From contig JALGPY010000005.1 of assembly GCA_023055425.1 (NCBI GenBank), positions 78,967,495-79,031,494 of the forward strand: a DNA stretch of 64,000 nucleotides, written 5' to 3'. The notes under the pieces are model-generated. The model was given only the letters and a program-made list of their open reading frames with translations. It did not search any database and was not told the origin of the DNA. This DNA is from Linanthus parryae. Taxonomy: Eukaryota > Streptophyta > Magnoliopsida > Ericales > Polemoniaceae. Position 1 is the stretch's first letter; each line of letters begins with the position of its first letter. This document shows, in pieces, positions 22,560 through 34,163 of this stretch. The position numbers and the translations under genes are program-made.

Positions 22560-22888
22560 TGTTGGAATCAAGGGTGCCTTGAATGGTCTTAGGCTTGGAA
22601 AGGAGTTGGCGACGAAGCGGAGCAATTAGGTGTTCGTACGAGCACATTAGGTGTTCATACGAACAAAATTGTGGAGACGAAAAAATATTTCATTGTTGAT
22701 TTTTAGCTCGGTTTTGGTATTTAATATAAGTCAAGCTTTACATTGTGTAGGTTGTTTCGTGGTGTTTTTCTAAATAATTTTTTTTTCCGAATCGTGGAGG
22801 TTGGTAGCCTCGTGTTAGTGAACCACATTATATTCGTATTCTTGTTCATTGTTTATCATCGTTCTCAAACGCGTTCCACATCATAACA
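22560..22888 (+). mobile_element. 3' LTR of Tork-like element
   Basis: 329 bp with TG...CA ends. It is shorter than the 5' LTR because of internal deletions, including the promoter region, and it repeats the TGTTCGTACGAGCA and TGTTCATACGAACA palindromes at 22630-22665. Confidence 0.8.
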
Positions 22889-22893
22889 TAATA

Positions 22894-23396
22894 TATAATT
22901 GATAAAAATATGAGAGGAAGAGTTGAAGAAACTTAAGTAAGAAATTCGGATACTCCAGTATCCCTCTTACAATGGCAAAAAGGCTTGATCTTCTTCTTCT
23001 TCTCTTTTCATGAATGGCGATTTATTTTTTTTTTCTTTTTTTCTTCTTCTTTTTTATGAACGATTGGCGAAAATGCTTGATCCAAAGGGAACAAAACCGT
23101 CACAACTATATTCTAAGTGTGTAAGTTATAAGCCCTGCAGTTAGGGTGGTAACTCGATTAATAGAGCGTTAAAAGCCCTGCATGAGGTCCAGAGTTCAAA
23201 CTAAAAACAATTTCTCAAAAAAACATTTGAAACTCCTACACATAAAAGAAGAGTAGTATTATTATGCACAAAAGTTGAAACAAAATTAGGTCGAAAGTAT
23301 GGAGAAATTACAAAAATCAATAACAAAGAAAAGTATTATGTAATGCTATTCTTTCCTTTTTTTGGCGGTAAAATTGAAAAGGAAATTGAAATTTGT
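22894..23396. other. Intergenic, downstream of the ERF gene
   Basis: AT-rich, with T/C-rich runs near 22990-23050. On the minus strand it would hold the 3' UTR of the ERF gene; no clear polyadenylation signal can be fixed. A tRNA-like fragment at 23126-23210 is the only structured item. Confidence 0.5.
23126..23210 (+). mobile_element. tRNA-derived SINE-like fragment
   Basis: TGGTAACTCGATTAATAGAGCG resembles box A and AGAGTTCAAAC box B, and the middle GCGTTAAAAGCCCTGC resembles the SINE at 17488 (GCGTTTAAAAGCCCC). Probably a shorter member of the same SINE group. Confidence 0.45.
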
Positions 23397-26032
23397 TTAG
23401 CTGGAAGAGGGAGGGTACTGTCCGGAAGCGGTCCAAGAAGGCGCCGGAAAATCAGACCCACCGCCCTGATTTCGATTCCCCGCCGGTGGTCGGGAAAAAC
23501 CCAGTTGCTGGCCGGAGAAAAGCAGAGGAAAGGAGGAGGAAGTCGACTGCGAAACAGGGGACGAAGATTGGACCAGTGATTGAGCTTCAAAATTAGCTAA
23601 CGAAGAGGTAGGAAAGAGCATTTGATCTACCAAGCTATTGGGTTCTTGCTGCTGTTGTTGGATATTAAAATCATCGGAGTTCTGAAGCAACTGGGTGTAT
23701 TCCCAATAGTCCCTACCAATGTCAGAGGTCTGAAAATTCGCCGCCGGCGCCCGGAAATTTGGGAATTCCGGCAACTGGGTTGGCCGGGGCGGCGTAACGG
23801 CAAAGTGGGTCCTCGGCGTTGGTGGGGCCGGGACAGGTGGCGGAGGAGGCGGCGGTTGGACTAATCTGGCATTTTCAGGGAAGTTGAGTTTGGCTCTGCT
23901 TCCTCTGAATCTGAGAGCAGCTTCATCATAGGCTCTGGCAGCTGCCTCTGCTGTATCGAATGTGCCTAACCAAACCCTAGCTGCCTTGTGGGGGTCCCTT
24001 ATCTCTGCTGCCCATTTTCCCCATGGTCTTTGTCTCACTCCTCTGTATCTTCTCTTTCTCTCCCCTGTTTGGCCCTCTGATGCTTCTTGATCTCCTTGTG
24101 AAACAACTGGCTCTGGTCGTGGTGGTGGTGGCTCTGCTTTTGGTACTACCACGGTGGTGGCGGTGACAACATTTCTGGGCTCCTCTGTTGCAATGAGAAA
24201 TGTTAAAATCACAGTTAAAGAAAAGCGTATTGTGGGAATTTTAGCTCTATACATGATCAACTGTTCCTACTTGGTATATTAATCTAAAGGGCTAATTTAA
24301 TAGTTCATGTACACATTGTATCACGGAGTATTGAAATATTGTTATTTCAGGAGTGGGTTCAAACACTAGAATTTTATAATAGGGTAAAATTTGCTTACAC
24401 CCCCTCATTTTTTCTTAATCTTCCATTACACCCTTCCTAGTTTGAAAAACTTTGTTCACGCCCTTATGACTACTAAATTTGTTGTCTCTTAAACAAATTC
24501 TGTTGTGTGTTCATGCTAGAGTACTAGTTGGTCGGTTCCTTCCCAAATTCAGTTTTTCATACATATTTATCCTTGCAGGGGTTGCTAAGGAAGATTTACC
24601 CCAATGTGTATTCTTAACACAGTGTAAAATATTTGCAGTCTAATATAATCTTCTTAAGCATTGTATGCGTTTGTAAACATGGTGCAACTACTAGCAAAAG
24701 ATAGGACAAACTCGAGACAACAATTACAAACTTAGGGTGAATTAACCTTTACAGACTTTAAAAAGGTAAATAAGTCCAAAAAAGGGCATGAGTAAGTTAC
24801 CCAACTAATACACTGAGAGGGTTAAATTGGCAACAGTTTTGGTAATCATAAAGGAGTGTAAGAGTTGTTTTTCAAACTAGAAGACGTGTAAGTGAAAATC
24901 AAGCAAAATTGAGGGACGGAAGTGAAAATTACTCTTTTTAATGTGACCTTATAGATAGACATTTGTATGATCATGAGATAGAGATCAAGAGTTCTTGTCA
25001 TCATTTCAGATTCTAGAAAGGAGAAAATTGACGTGTACTTTGTAGATGACTATTAAGAATAAAATTGTACCGATGACCTTTGACATTACAATTATAATGA
25101 TTAAATTTGACAAATTCCGTATTCGAGTTGAAGACATGAAAACGAAAGTTTAGTTTCAATTTGACAACACTGTTTTTTATTGATTTTATTAAAAAAAAAC
25201 ACATTTGACAATACTTTTTTCTTCTTTTATTTGATTGATTTTTATTAAAAACATATTTATGAAAATATCGGTTTTAGCATATTTTTGTACTGTTTTCATG
25301 TTTTTGAACTAATACCAGACAGATTATGATTTTTTTGAAATAAAAACAGATTTTTAATATTTGCAAAGCAATAATCCCAAAATAATTTTGTGAAAGACTT
25401 TTCTACTAATTCACTCAAAATCCGAATTTTCTTTACTATATAAAGAATAATTCAAATTTTCTTTTTCTTGAAAGAAAAAAAAAAAAAAGAGCGAAGTAGT
25501 TTCAAGAAAGAAAAAAGAAAATTCCGATTTCGAAAATGACAAAATCTTGAGAAAATGATGTGATCTAGAGCATACCAGTTGATGTAGAAGACGCTTCCCC
25601 ATGAGTTTTGAAATCATAAAACCCTCCTCCATAAACGCTCCTCTGAAGCTGCTCTGTTTCTTCTTGGTCGCGTCCTCTCTTCTGTCCACTCCACGAACCA
25701 GAGCTCGAAGAAGAAGGTGAACTCGGCGAATAAACAAACCCAGAACCACCACCACCACCGAACCCATCAGCACCGCCAGGGTCAGGCCTGAACCCCAGAA
25801 ACCTCTGGCCGGAAACAACCTGCGTCAAAGCCGTCACCATCGCCGACATCTCCCTCGTTCGGCTGTAACCCGAAATCATCACCGGCGACACTCCCCCGGA
25901 TACAAATTGTTGCTGTCTTTGCTGTTGTTGTTGCATTTCCTGTTGGGTGTGAGATTGCTCTGCTTCATCGGCGGTTGTTGTAACCGCCGGGAACCTGACG
26001 TCACGTGGGTTCGCCACCTTTAACAAGCACAT
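23397..26032 (-). CDS. AP2/ERF transcription factor, group X (ABR1/ERF110-like)
   Basis: DNA-binding transcription factor of the ERF family, which acts in the nucleus on GCC-box-type promoters. Exon 1 is 26032-25576 and exon 2 is 24184-23397; the 1391-base intron has GTATGC at the donor and CAACAG at the acceptor and splits a codon after its first base. The joined frame is 1245 bases, 414 residues plus stop. The N-terminus MCLLKVAN is the short motif of group X ERFs; a Gln-rich and a Gly/Ser-rich stretch follow. Exon 2 encodes the single AP2 domain ([19 protein letters not shown] ... [20 protein letters not shown]) after the basic GERKRR, then Pro-, Gln- and Ser-rich tails likely used for activation. 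Ala and Asp at the DNA-contact positions typical of ERF rather than DREB are present. The frame is intact, so this is probably the one working gene here. Group X members respond to wounding, ABA and stress; that role is inferred. Confidence 0.9.
24381..24937. mobile_element. Foldback MITE in the ERF intron
   Basis: The ends are long inverted repeats of about 85-90 bases. The left end (AGGGTAAAATTTGC ... CTAGTTTGAAAAAC) matches the reverse complement of the right end (GTTTTTCAAACTAG ... GAAAATTACTCTT) with scattered differences. It encodes no protein. The size of about 557 bases and long terminal inverted repeats suggest a Mutator-like or foldback MITE; a clear target duplication was not found. 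It lies wholly inside the intron, so it need not disturb the ERF product. Confidence 0.65.
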
Positions 26033-26220
26033 GTACCCAACTCAATGAAGCAGAAATTGGAGAAACTAACGCCGACCCAGTTGAGTTCCCTGTGAATTAT
26101 CAACACCCTTTTCAGCTGGTCCTCAATTGGGAGCTATACCAATAAAAGAAGAGAAGTTCAAAATTGGGTAGCAGCCGATAATAGACAGAGTCTCTGTTTC
26201 TGGCACAGAACAAGAACAAC

Positions 26221-26230
26221 TACATATATA
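26221..26230 (-). promoter_or_regulatory. Putative TATA box of the ERF gene
   Basis: TATATATGTA on the minus strand about 190 bases before the ATG. The 5' UTR between would be about 160 bases, which is ordinary. (GA)n tracts further upstream (about 26285-26297) are common in plant core promoters. Confidence 0.45.
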
Positions 26231-26635
26231 GTAATAATAGTAATAATAAATTGATTGATGGTAGAAGAAAGAAGAAGAAGAAACAGAGAGAGAGAGGAGG
26301 AGCTTTTGATGGTGGATGGATGGAAAAATGAGATTCTTTAATTTATCGGTGGGATATCAAAAACGTGCTGGATCGGTGGCCTACCCGGCTGGTTTTGATG
26401 TGTGTTCACACATCCCACGTTTTGACTGATTACGGAGAGGTTACATGCATCTTTGCACAGGCGTGGCAACCTTAGAAGCTCATTACAGGACCATGTCGGT
26501 GCTACTTTTTAGAGAGAGATGGGAATGGTTTTGGTTTTGGACAACAAGTTCATCTTTGAATTGGGCTTCTTCTTCTTACCCACTTTTTAAATTGGGAGTA
26601 TGAACCTGATGAACCTCTATTTTTGTTAGTCTTAA

Positions 26636-26760
26636 GCCACTTTTACTTTCACCCCCTTAGTTTAGGCCATTAAACGATGACACCTCTCTTCGTTTGAAAA
26701 ACAACACTTTACCCCCCCCCCCCCCCTTGTAACTAGTAGTCACGGACGGGGATGTATTTT
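26636..26760. mobile_element. End fragment related to the intron MITE, with C15 run
   Basis: ACTTTTACTTTCACCCCCTT followed by CGTTTGAAAAACAACACTTT resembles the terminal repeat of 24381-24937. It then runs into a homopolymer of fifteen C (26712-26726). Only one end is seen. Confidence 0.4.
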
Positions 26761-27135
26761 TTGAGGAAAATGTTATAATCGAAAGGCCAACGGCCAACTC
26801 ACGAGCTACAAAGCAGAGTAATAAAAAAAATGGAGAGGGTATGATTGTAGACTATCAAATAGTGTAGATAGTGTTCGAATTATAGCAAATCAAGTTAACA
26901 AACTTATAGCAATACATTAGATTAATTGGAGAGCAATGAGAGATATAGAAAAGGGGTGGAAATAAGCAGTATTGTACTGTTGAAGGGGAGAGACAGCTTG
27001 TTGGCAGCAATTCGGTAAATCACAGGAAATAAATCTGATATGAAGTACAGAAAGGACTGTCCTAAATCTAATATGAGGTACAATAGGGTAAGCAATGGGA
27101 GACGAGTGGGCGTACGGACGGCCCGTGACCCATTA
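26761..27135. other. Unassigned stretch
   Basis: No frame or repeat identified. It separates the ERF promoter side from the Athila-like LTR. Confidence 0.4.
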
Positions 27136-28660
27136 TGATGGCGGTGATAGAGCCTTTTAGGAGTTTTATTTCGTTAGCATTTACCACATATTTCATAGGT
27201 TTTTGGGAGAGTTCGGAGCCTAATATTGATGTTTGATGCATGATTATCACTTGTTTCTTCATATGCTTAATTCTAGTCCGGGCACATTTTACATGATGAT
27301 TTGTGCTTTATTTGACGGATTTAATCGCTTGGTATAGTGTTTGTTGTCTTTGACAGGAAATAGGGTTTAAGGAGCGATTTGGATCAAGAACGTGAGCTTC
27401 AGAAGCTAGGAAGGACAAGAAAAGAGGCTCGGGAACCAAGAAGTGAAAATTCAAGAACACAATCTGCAGAGCATTTCGCACGAAATCATGAAATCGTTTC
27501 GTACGAAATGGTTCTCATTTCGCACGAAATGGACGGGACTTGGCGCAGAATTTGTGGGGCAAAAATGCAAATATCAAGACTTGGACTTCTATAATTCGAC
27601 CTAGGCAACTAAGGACGGACATGGAGACTCAAGAACAACAAGGAGAGCTAAGGAGAAGTCGTTGGGAGCATCAAGAAACAAGGAGACAAGCCCGGATCAA
27701 CGCTATAATCATATTTTTAGCGTTTGGTCTTATTTCTTCATTTCTTTCTTGTATGGAATATTTGAACATGTTTTATTTAGTCATGAGTAAAATCATACCT
27801 AGGCATCTATGGAGAGCCTATGGTTTATGTTTTGATGAGATATTTTCCGGATTCATGACTTTCATGATTTGTGGTTTGTGATTGAATGAGATTTCTTTGG
27901 TTTAAATCATGTTGAGCTCTTTTGTTGACATACTAGAGTTTAGATGTGTGATGAATGTCATTTATTTCTCATTCAAGAACTAAACCTAGCTAAATGATAA
28001 TCATAGTTACTTAATCATTTGTGTGTTGTGTTTAATCCTTATCAAGTTAGGAGTCATGACCCGAGTTTGCTAATTAACTAGTGAGTGTGTGAAAGCAACT
28101 CTACCCTAGTTTGGATGAGTATACAAGCACGTTCCTAATTCAATGAGATCGAGAGGTGAGGTGAGTTGAGTGTTTGTGTAGAGGTGGTCTGAAAGGACAT
28201 CGTTTCCTTACATTATCATTAGCCTACTACAACGTGTTGATAACCGAAGTTGCCTGAGAGGGAAATGATGGTACCATACGTAGAACGACAAGAGACCGAT
28301 AGGTGATTGTCAATACTATTACCCAACATAGCTAATTAATGATTTATCGTGTTAGAACGTGGAATCCAGAATCGTCAAAAATGCCCGAGGTAATCTATAG
28401 ATGACCTGAGCTTTCTCCATCCTGATATAATCAAAATAATTTATGTTGCTTTATTTACTTACAATTGCTAGTCACTTGATTGAGGGTGACAACACTCCAT
28501 TCTATAATTCATTTTTACTGGTTATTTAGTAAATTAGATTTAGCTGTTAAAACTTAGAAAAGTAAACACATTCCCTTGGGTAAAATAACTTGGATTCCCA
28601 AATACTCAATTGTATTACTTGACCGTATACTTGCGCAATACACGTAATATAGACGCGTCA
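27136..28660 (+). mobile_element. 5' LTR of Athila-like Ty3-gypsy element 1
   Basis: The right edge is firm: GACGCGTCA at 28660 followed by a tRNA-Asp-type primer site. The left edge is placed near 27136 by comparing the layout with the LTR 60051-61529 (both have AGTCCGGGCAC about 135 bases from the start). Near 27473-27530 are three ATTTCGCACGAAAT/TTTCGTACGAAA palindromes. No second LTR is found in the window. Confidence 0.65.
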
Positions 28661-28665
28661 AGTTT

Positions 28666-28682
28666 TTGGCGCCATTGCCGGG
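28666..28682 (+). other. Primer-binding site, tRNA-Asp type
   Basis: TGGCGCCATTGCCGGGA, one change from the TGGCGCCGTTGCCGGGGA site typical of Athila-group gypsy elements, five bases inside the LTR end. Confidence 0.8.
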
Positions 28683-28884
28683 AAAGGCATTGGTTACTAT
28701 TCTTAGTCTAGCAATTAGTTTAATTTACTCTTTTCTTTTTGTCTATTATTTCTGTGATTGTGTTTTGAATTGTGTTTCAGGTTTTCAGTGTATGCACATA
28801 ATTTCTAGAGACCTTGTGCCACCACTTGAGGATCCAAAAAAGCTATTCAGAACACCGAAAAGGAATCCGAGACAGATCGCAATG

Positions 28885-29690
28885 GCTGAGCAATTGACTA
28901 ACACTCAGCTGAATCAGAAGTTTACTGAGAGGCAAGAGAAGCTCGATGAGCAGAAAAACCAGATGCCCTACAATTAGGCGGGCCAAACATTGGTTGAAAA
29001 GTTTCAGTCAACTCAGAGAGGACACAAGCCCGCAATTGTACTTCCAACCATTCAGGCAGAGCACTTTGATTTGAAGCCTGCCACGTTCACGACAGTGCAT
29101 AATCAGTTTCAGTACTATGGGAATCGAGATGAAGATTTAAATGACTTTATTGGGAAGTTTGAATCCTACATAAAGACAGTGAAGTACAACAACGTGACGC
29201 CCGAGACACTGAAGTTGATTCTCTTTACCTACTGTCTGAAGGGTGCTGCAGAGAAATGGCTAGAGTCCAGAGATCCAGAATTGATCACCACATGGGATCA
29301 ATGTGTGGATCAATTCATGAGAAATGTTTACCCTGCTCAACGTGTAATTGGCTTACAGGAAGAGATTCTTGGTTTTCAGCAGCATGCTGATGAAACAGCT
29401 GTGGATGCATGGGATCAGTTTATGAGGACGATATTCAAGTGTCCTAATCATCATATTACAAGATTCTCCGGGTCTTCTAGCATGGCTTGGAGCGTCCTAA
29501 CCAAGACTTTCTCAACATGGAAGCAGGTGGAAACTTCTTGTATATAGTTGACAAAGATGGAGCATATGCCTTGATGAAGAAGATTGAAAAACACGATACT
29601 GAAATCTGTGTCTCTAGGAGGTTGTCCAAGTTGCCCGAGCCAAAGAATGATGAGTGGAAAGATGGGATTAAAAATATGGTATCTAATATG
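28885..29690 (+). pseudogene. Athila-like gag, N-terminal part
   Basis: The capsid domain is readable: LPTIQAEHFDLKPATF, EDLNDFIGKFESY, LKGAAEKWLES and VDQFMRNVYPAQR, the retrotrans_gag pattern of Athila/Tat elements. A stop (TAG at 28975) and a frameshift near 29480 break it; the next frame continues with EAGGNFLY. At about 29690 it passes straight into copia integrase. The remaining gag and all of pol are missing. Confidence 0.8.
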
Positions 29691-29699
29691 GCAGATAAT

Positions 29700-32010
29700 T
29701 TGATATACTAGAATTTGATTTATTCTGTGCTAAGTATGGAATTTCTCACAACTTTTCTTCTCCCAGAACTCCTCAACAAAATGGTGTAATTGAAAGGAAT
29801 AACATGACTCTTGAGGATATGTCTAGGACAATGCTTTTGGAAAATAAGTTTCCAAAGTCTTTTGGGCAGAGACTGTTAATATTGCAAATTACATTTTGAA
29901 CCGATGCCTGATTAAGCCTATTTTGAAAAAGACTCCCTATGAACTTTTCAATGTCAGAAATCCAAATATTTCATATTTCAAACATTCTGGCAGTACTTGT
30001 TTTGTTCACAACAATGGTAAGGATAATCATGGCAAGTTTGACGTCAGGAGTGATGAATGTATTTTCCTTGGTTATTTTTTGGCTAGCAAAATCTACAGAG
30101 TTTACAATACGAGAACTACACCAGTTGAGGAAAGTATACATGTTATATTTGATGAAAGCAATGATGGTTCTTTAAGTGAAGGTTTTGCACACTTAAATTT
30201 GAACAAGCATGATTCAGCGGATGAAGCAGATCCAGAGAATGGTTCTAAGACTAACATGCATCAAAAAAATATATATGAAAAGCCTTGAAAGTGGCTCTCA
30301 AAGTATTGAAACAGAACCTCAAGGAACATAGAGTGTTCGATCCAATACATCAAGCTCTCAAGGCCTTAAAATGATTCTTGGAGAAAAATATCCTGGACAG
30401 AGAGAAATAATTTCAAATATATGTCATCTCATCCAGCAGAAAATATCATTTCTGATCCATCCACTGGCACACAAAAAAAATCTCAATTAAAGAACTTGTG
30501 TCCTTCTAATGCTTTTGTGTCTCGTGTAGAACCTAAAATGTGAAAGAAGCACTACAAGAAGCAGACTGGATCATTGCAATTCAAAGTGAGCTTAATAAAT
30601 TTGAGAGGAACAAAGTGTGGAATCTGGTTCCTCCTCCCAAAGATCAGTCTGTAATTGGAACAAGGTGGGTGTTCAGAAACAAGCTGGTTGAAAATGGTAA
30701 GGTTGTCAGGAATAAGGCAAGACTGGTAGGTCAAGGCTACAACAAGGATGGATGTATAGATTATGTGGAGACTTTTGCTCCTGTAGCCAGGTTGGAAGCA
30801 GCAAGAATTTTACTTGCATTTGCAACACATAAGAACATCAAACTTTTTCAAATGGATGTTAAATGTGCATTTCTAAATGGTTATCTGCAAGAAGAAGTAT
30901 ATGTTGATCAACCTCCTGGTTTGAAATTAATGAGTTTCCAAATCATGTTTATAAGCTTGAAAAAGCTCTTTATGGCCTCAAACAAGCTCCAAGAGCTTGG
31001 TATGAAAGATTGTAAAAATTCTTACTTGAAAATGGTTTCAAAAGATCCTTAGTTTACAAAACTCTTTCATAAAGACACATGAGAAAGACATTTTAGTAGT
31101 ATAAGTATATGTTGATGATATTAAATTGGTGATTCTAATGATTCTCTTTCCTAAGATTTCTCTCTTATGGGTAGAGAATATGAGATGAGCTTGATGGGAG
31201 AGTTAAATTTCTTTATTGGACTTCGTGTACATCAAATGATGAAGGGAATTTACATACATCATAATAAGTATACCAAGGATTTGCTGAACAATTATAATAT
31301 GTATCCATCCAATGTTGCCAAAACTCCCATGAGCTCTACACTATCCTTAGACAAGGATCAAAATGGTAAGAGTGTGAACCAGAAAGAGTTCAGAGGTATG
31401 ATTGGTTCACTACTGTATCATACTGTAAGTAGGTCAATATTATGTTTAGTGTTTTTATGTGTGCTAAATTCCAAGCAAATCCTAAAGAGTATCACTTAGT
31501 TTATGTCGAGAGAATCTTCAAATATGTCAATGGTACCAAAGAATTAGGGCTTTGGTATCGTAAATAGTCTAACTTCTCTCTGTGTGGCTATCTAGATGCT
31601 GATTTTGCAGAATATAAAGTTGACTGAAAAAGCACTTCAGGATGTTGCCGTTTTCTTGAATCATCTCTGATGGCATTCTAAAAAGAAAAAGTCCAGTAGC
31701 CTTATCAACAGAAGAAGCTGAATACATCCCAACAGGAGCTTGCTGCTTGTAAGTGTTGTGGATAGCTCAACCGATGAGATATCTGGGTTATGACTTTAGA
31801 GATATTTCCATCAAATGTGACAACACTAGTGCTATCTCAATTACAAAGAATCCAGTACAACATTCAAGGACTAAGCACATTGATGTCAGACATCACTTCA
31901 TTAGAGATCATGGGGAGAAAGGTGATGTATCTCTATTATTTGTGCCAACTAACATGCAATTTGCAGATATCTTCACTAAATCACTGCCAGAAGATACATT
32001 CACAACCCTG
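29700..32010 (+). pseudogene. Copia integrase end, RT and RNase H (broken)
   Basis: It starts inside integrase with PRTPQQNGVIERNNMTLED, which holds the catalytic Glu; 29896-30288 is the integrase C-terminal part. RT begins at 30540 (EADWIIAIQSELNKFERNKVW), has HKNIKLFQMDVKCAFLNGY, and keeps the YVDDI catalytic motif at 31108-31122 but in another frame. 31167-31499 continues RT (MSLMGELNFFIGL); RNase H ends at about 32010 with ADIFTKSLPEDTF. Several stops and frameshifts show it is dead. Confidence 0.85.
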
Positions 32011-32391
32011 AGCATAGAACTTGGTATAATGGTTTTCAAGGTCTTGAAAATTGTGTCTGCGTATAACGGTTTTCAAGGTCTTGAAATGCTTTTCAAAGCC
32101 TTGAATATAAATCTTTATACTATATAGTTCAATGAATGGATCACTAATGCTTGGTGTTATCTCTGTAGATAATTGCCTAACATTATTTTACCTTTTTAAA
32201 CGAATCTTTTTAAAATTAGTATAATGTTATTTCCATCCCAAACGAGTTTGAATTTCAAACAAATATTTCTTTCCCTACAAGATTAGGAAATACTTAGTTT
32301 CCTTCTTTATCTCAAACTCTTCATTATTTATCCTCTCTCTTTTCTCTCTCCCTTCTATCTTTCTTGCCTCTCTCTTCTAAACCCTAACCCT

Positions 32392-34163
32392 ATGGACTCA
32401 CGGAGGTCCTCTCAAAGAATCAAGATGGTTGGAGGAACAAAGAAGAACACAGAGAAGAAAAGAAAATCTGGAGAAGAAGAAGAAGTTCAAGCTATCAATG
32501 AAAGCTCAAGTTACAGACTGTTAGTGCACCAAAGAACCCCTCTCCTCCTCCTAAGAAGAAAAGCAAGAAGGACAAGGTTGATCAGACTGCTACTTCCAGC
32601 AATAAGAATTCAGTTCAACCAGATACTTATGGGAAACAAAAGGGTGTTCATATTGGTAGTCCAAAGAAGGTGAAGAAGGTAAAAGAGGCTCAAAAATCAA
32701 ACAAGGGGAAGAAAATCCAGAGTTCAGAAACAGAAAAAGGGAAGGAGATTCATATTTAAACTGAGAAGAAAACATCTTCTGGTAAGATATATATATTTCT
32801 ACTCATTTATTCATCAACCATGCCTCTTATGGAATTTGGTTAGATGAATTTTCCCCTACTCCAATTGCTTACTGTAGTATGATAAATACTAGCATGCTGA
32901 ATGGTATGGATTTGGAGTGTATTAGTAGATTGAAACAAAGTTCAATTTGGAAAATACTAAACCCCTCTAAGATTGCATACCCTAGGCTTACCAGAATATT
33001 TTACCTGAATATGAATCAAGTGAATACTTTGGGTCTAACTATATCATCTAAGATATTTGGTATTGAGATGGAGTTAGATCATGCTGAATTTGCTGGAGTT
33101 TTGGGTTGTCCAAAGAGGTACAATACAGAAAACTACCCTAGCAAGATCGATGGTATAAAGATGGCTAAGGGTGAGTTATTTTTACCTAATATAGGTACTA
33201 TCTCTAAGCCGTTAACTTATTATGTGTTAAATGTTGAAGCCAAAATCTTGTTTACTATCTTGATGAGGTGTGTGGTACCAAAAGAGAACACTAAGGAATT
33301 GTTGTCTGATACGGTGTTGTATTTGATGTACTTGGTGATGCATGGATATGAGATTTATCTGCCAAGTATTTTTATGGAACACATGATGTACTGATGTACC
33401 AAGAACAGGAAGCATCCTCTATCCTATGCCAACCTCCTCCCACTTTTCTTTCACCATCTGGAAATACCTGTTGAAAAGGAAGAGACAATCACTATTGGTT
33501 TTGGAATGTTAGATGACAAGTCTTTTCAAAGGATTGGAATTGTGAAAACCAGTGAGGGAGAATGAAAATTCTATTCTGAGTTGTCTGCTAATGAGTTGAA
33601 AGCTAAGAAGTTCTCTAAACCTAATTCCTTAACCACTCGAGTAGCCCTACCTTCTACCACTCATGACCAATCTCAAGTTCTTCTGAAGCTGAACTTTATT
33701 GAAAATGGAATTGATGAGCTAAAGCAAGGACAATATCAGTTGGGTACTGAGTTCAGGCAGATGAAATACATGATTGAGAGTTTTTTAAAAAGCATCAATT
33801 TGGTACATGTGGAAGAAGATGATACACAAGCTCCAGAAGGTTCAAGGAAGTCAGGATCTACTAAGGAATTATTTGATGGGAAGAGTACTAAGGATATGGT
33901 TGTTGGGGATAAGGAAATTGGGTCAAAGGTTGCTGAGGACAAGGAACCTGTTAATCAAGGCAGAATTGACTCAGGGGCTACTAACAGAAGCTCTACAGAA
34001 GAAGAAATAGAAAGGAAAGGCTCCAGCAATTGTCACCTCAGAAGACTTGTTTGAAGATGATGTGGTAGCTGATGAGCTTGGTGAAGAATTTGAAAAAGAA
34101 GAAGATCCACATGAAGAGGATCAACAAGAGAATGAGGATGAAGAAGAAGAAAGTAATCAGTAA
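32392..34163 (+). pseudogene. Third ORF (ORF3) of Sirevirus-type element 1
   Basis: A downstream ORF in the env-like position. It starts MDSRRSSQRIKMVGGTKK, with a Lys/Arg-rich, nuclear-signal-like N-terminus. A central globular part (32879-33394, from SIWKILNPSKIAYPRLTR) resembles the plant-specific domain of unknown function often attached to plant transposons. A coiled-coil-like stretch follows (LKLNFIENGIDELKQGQY) and a Glu/Asp-rich C-terminus to 34163. It matches 48338-50171. Frame breaks occur near 32520, 32757 and 33394. No clear signal peptide or membrane anchor was seen, so a viral-envelope role is not supported. Confidence 0.65.

Larger units (their letters stand above)
20782..22888 (+). 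mobile_element. Internally deleted Tork-like Ty1-copia element
   Basis: The 5' LTR (20782-21196) and 3' LTR (22560-22888) share their sequence, with a primer site TTGTATCAGAGC at 21200-21211 and a polypurine tract AAGGTGGAGATT just before the 3' LTR. The element is flanked by the 5-base duplication TAATA (20777-20781 and 22889-22893). The interior is only 1.36 kb and retains gag alone; protease, integrase, RT and RNase H are absent. It is therefore a non-autonomous derivative of about 2.1 kb that must have moved with proteins supplied by another element, or was deleted after insertion. Confidence 0.83.

Noticed and set aside
23343..23864. Plus-strand frames opposite ERF exon 2
   Set aside because: GC-rich antisense shadows of the ERF coding sequence.
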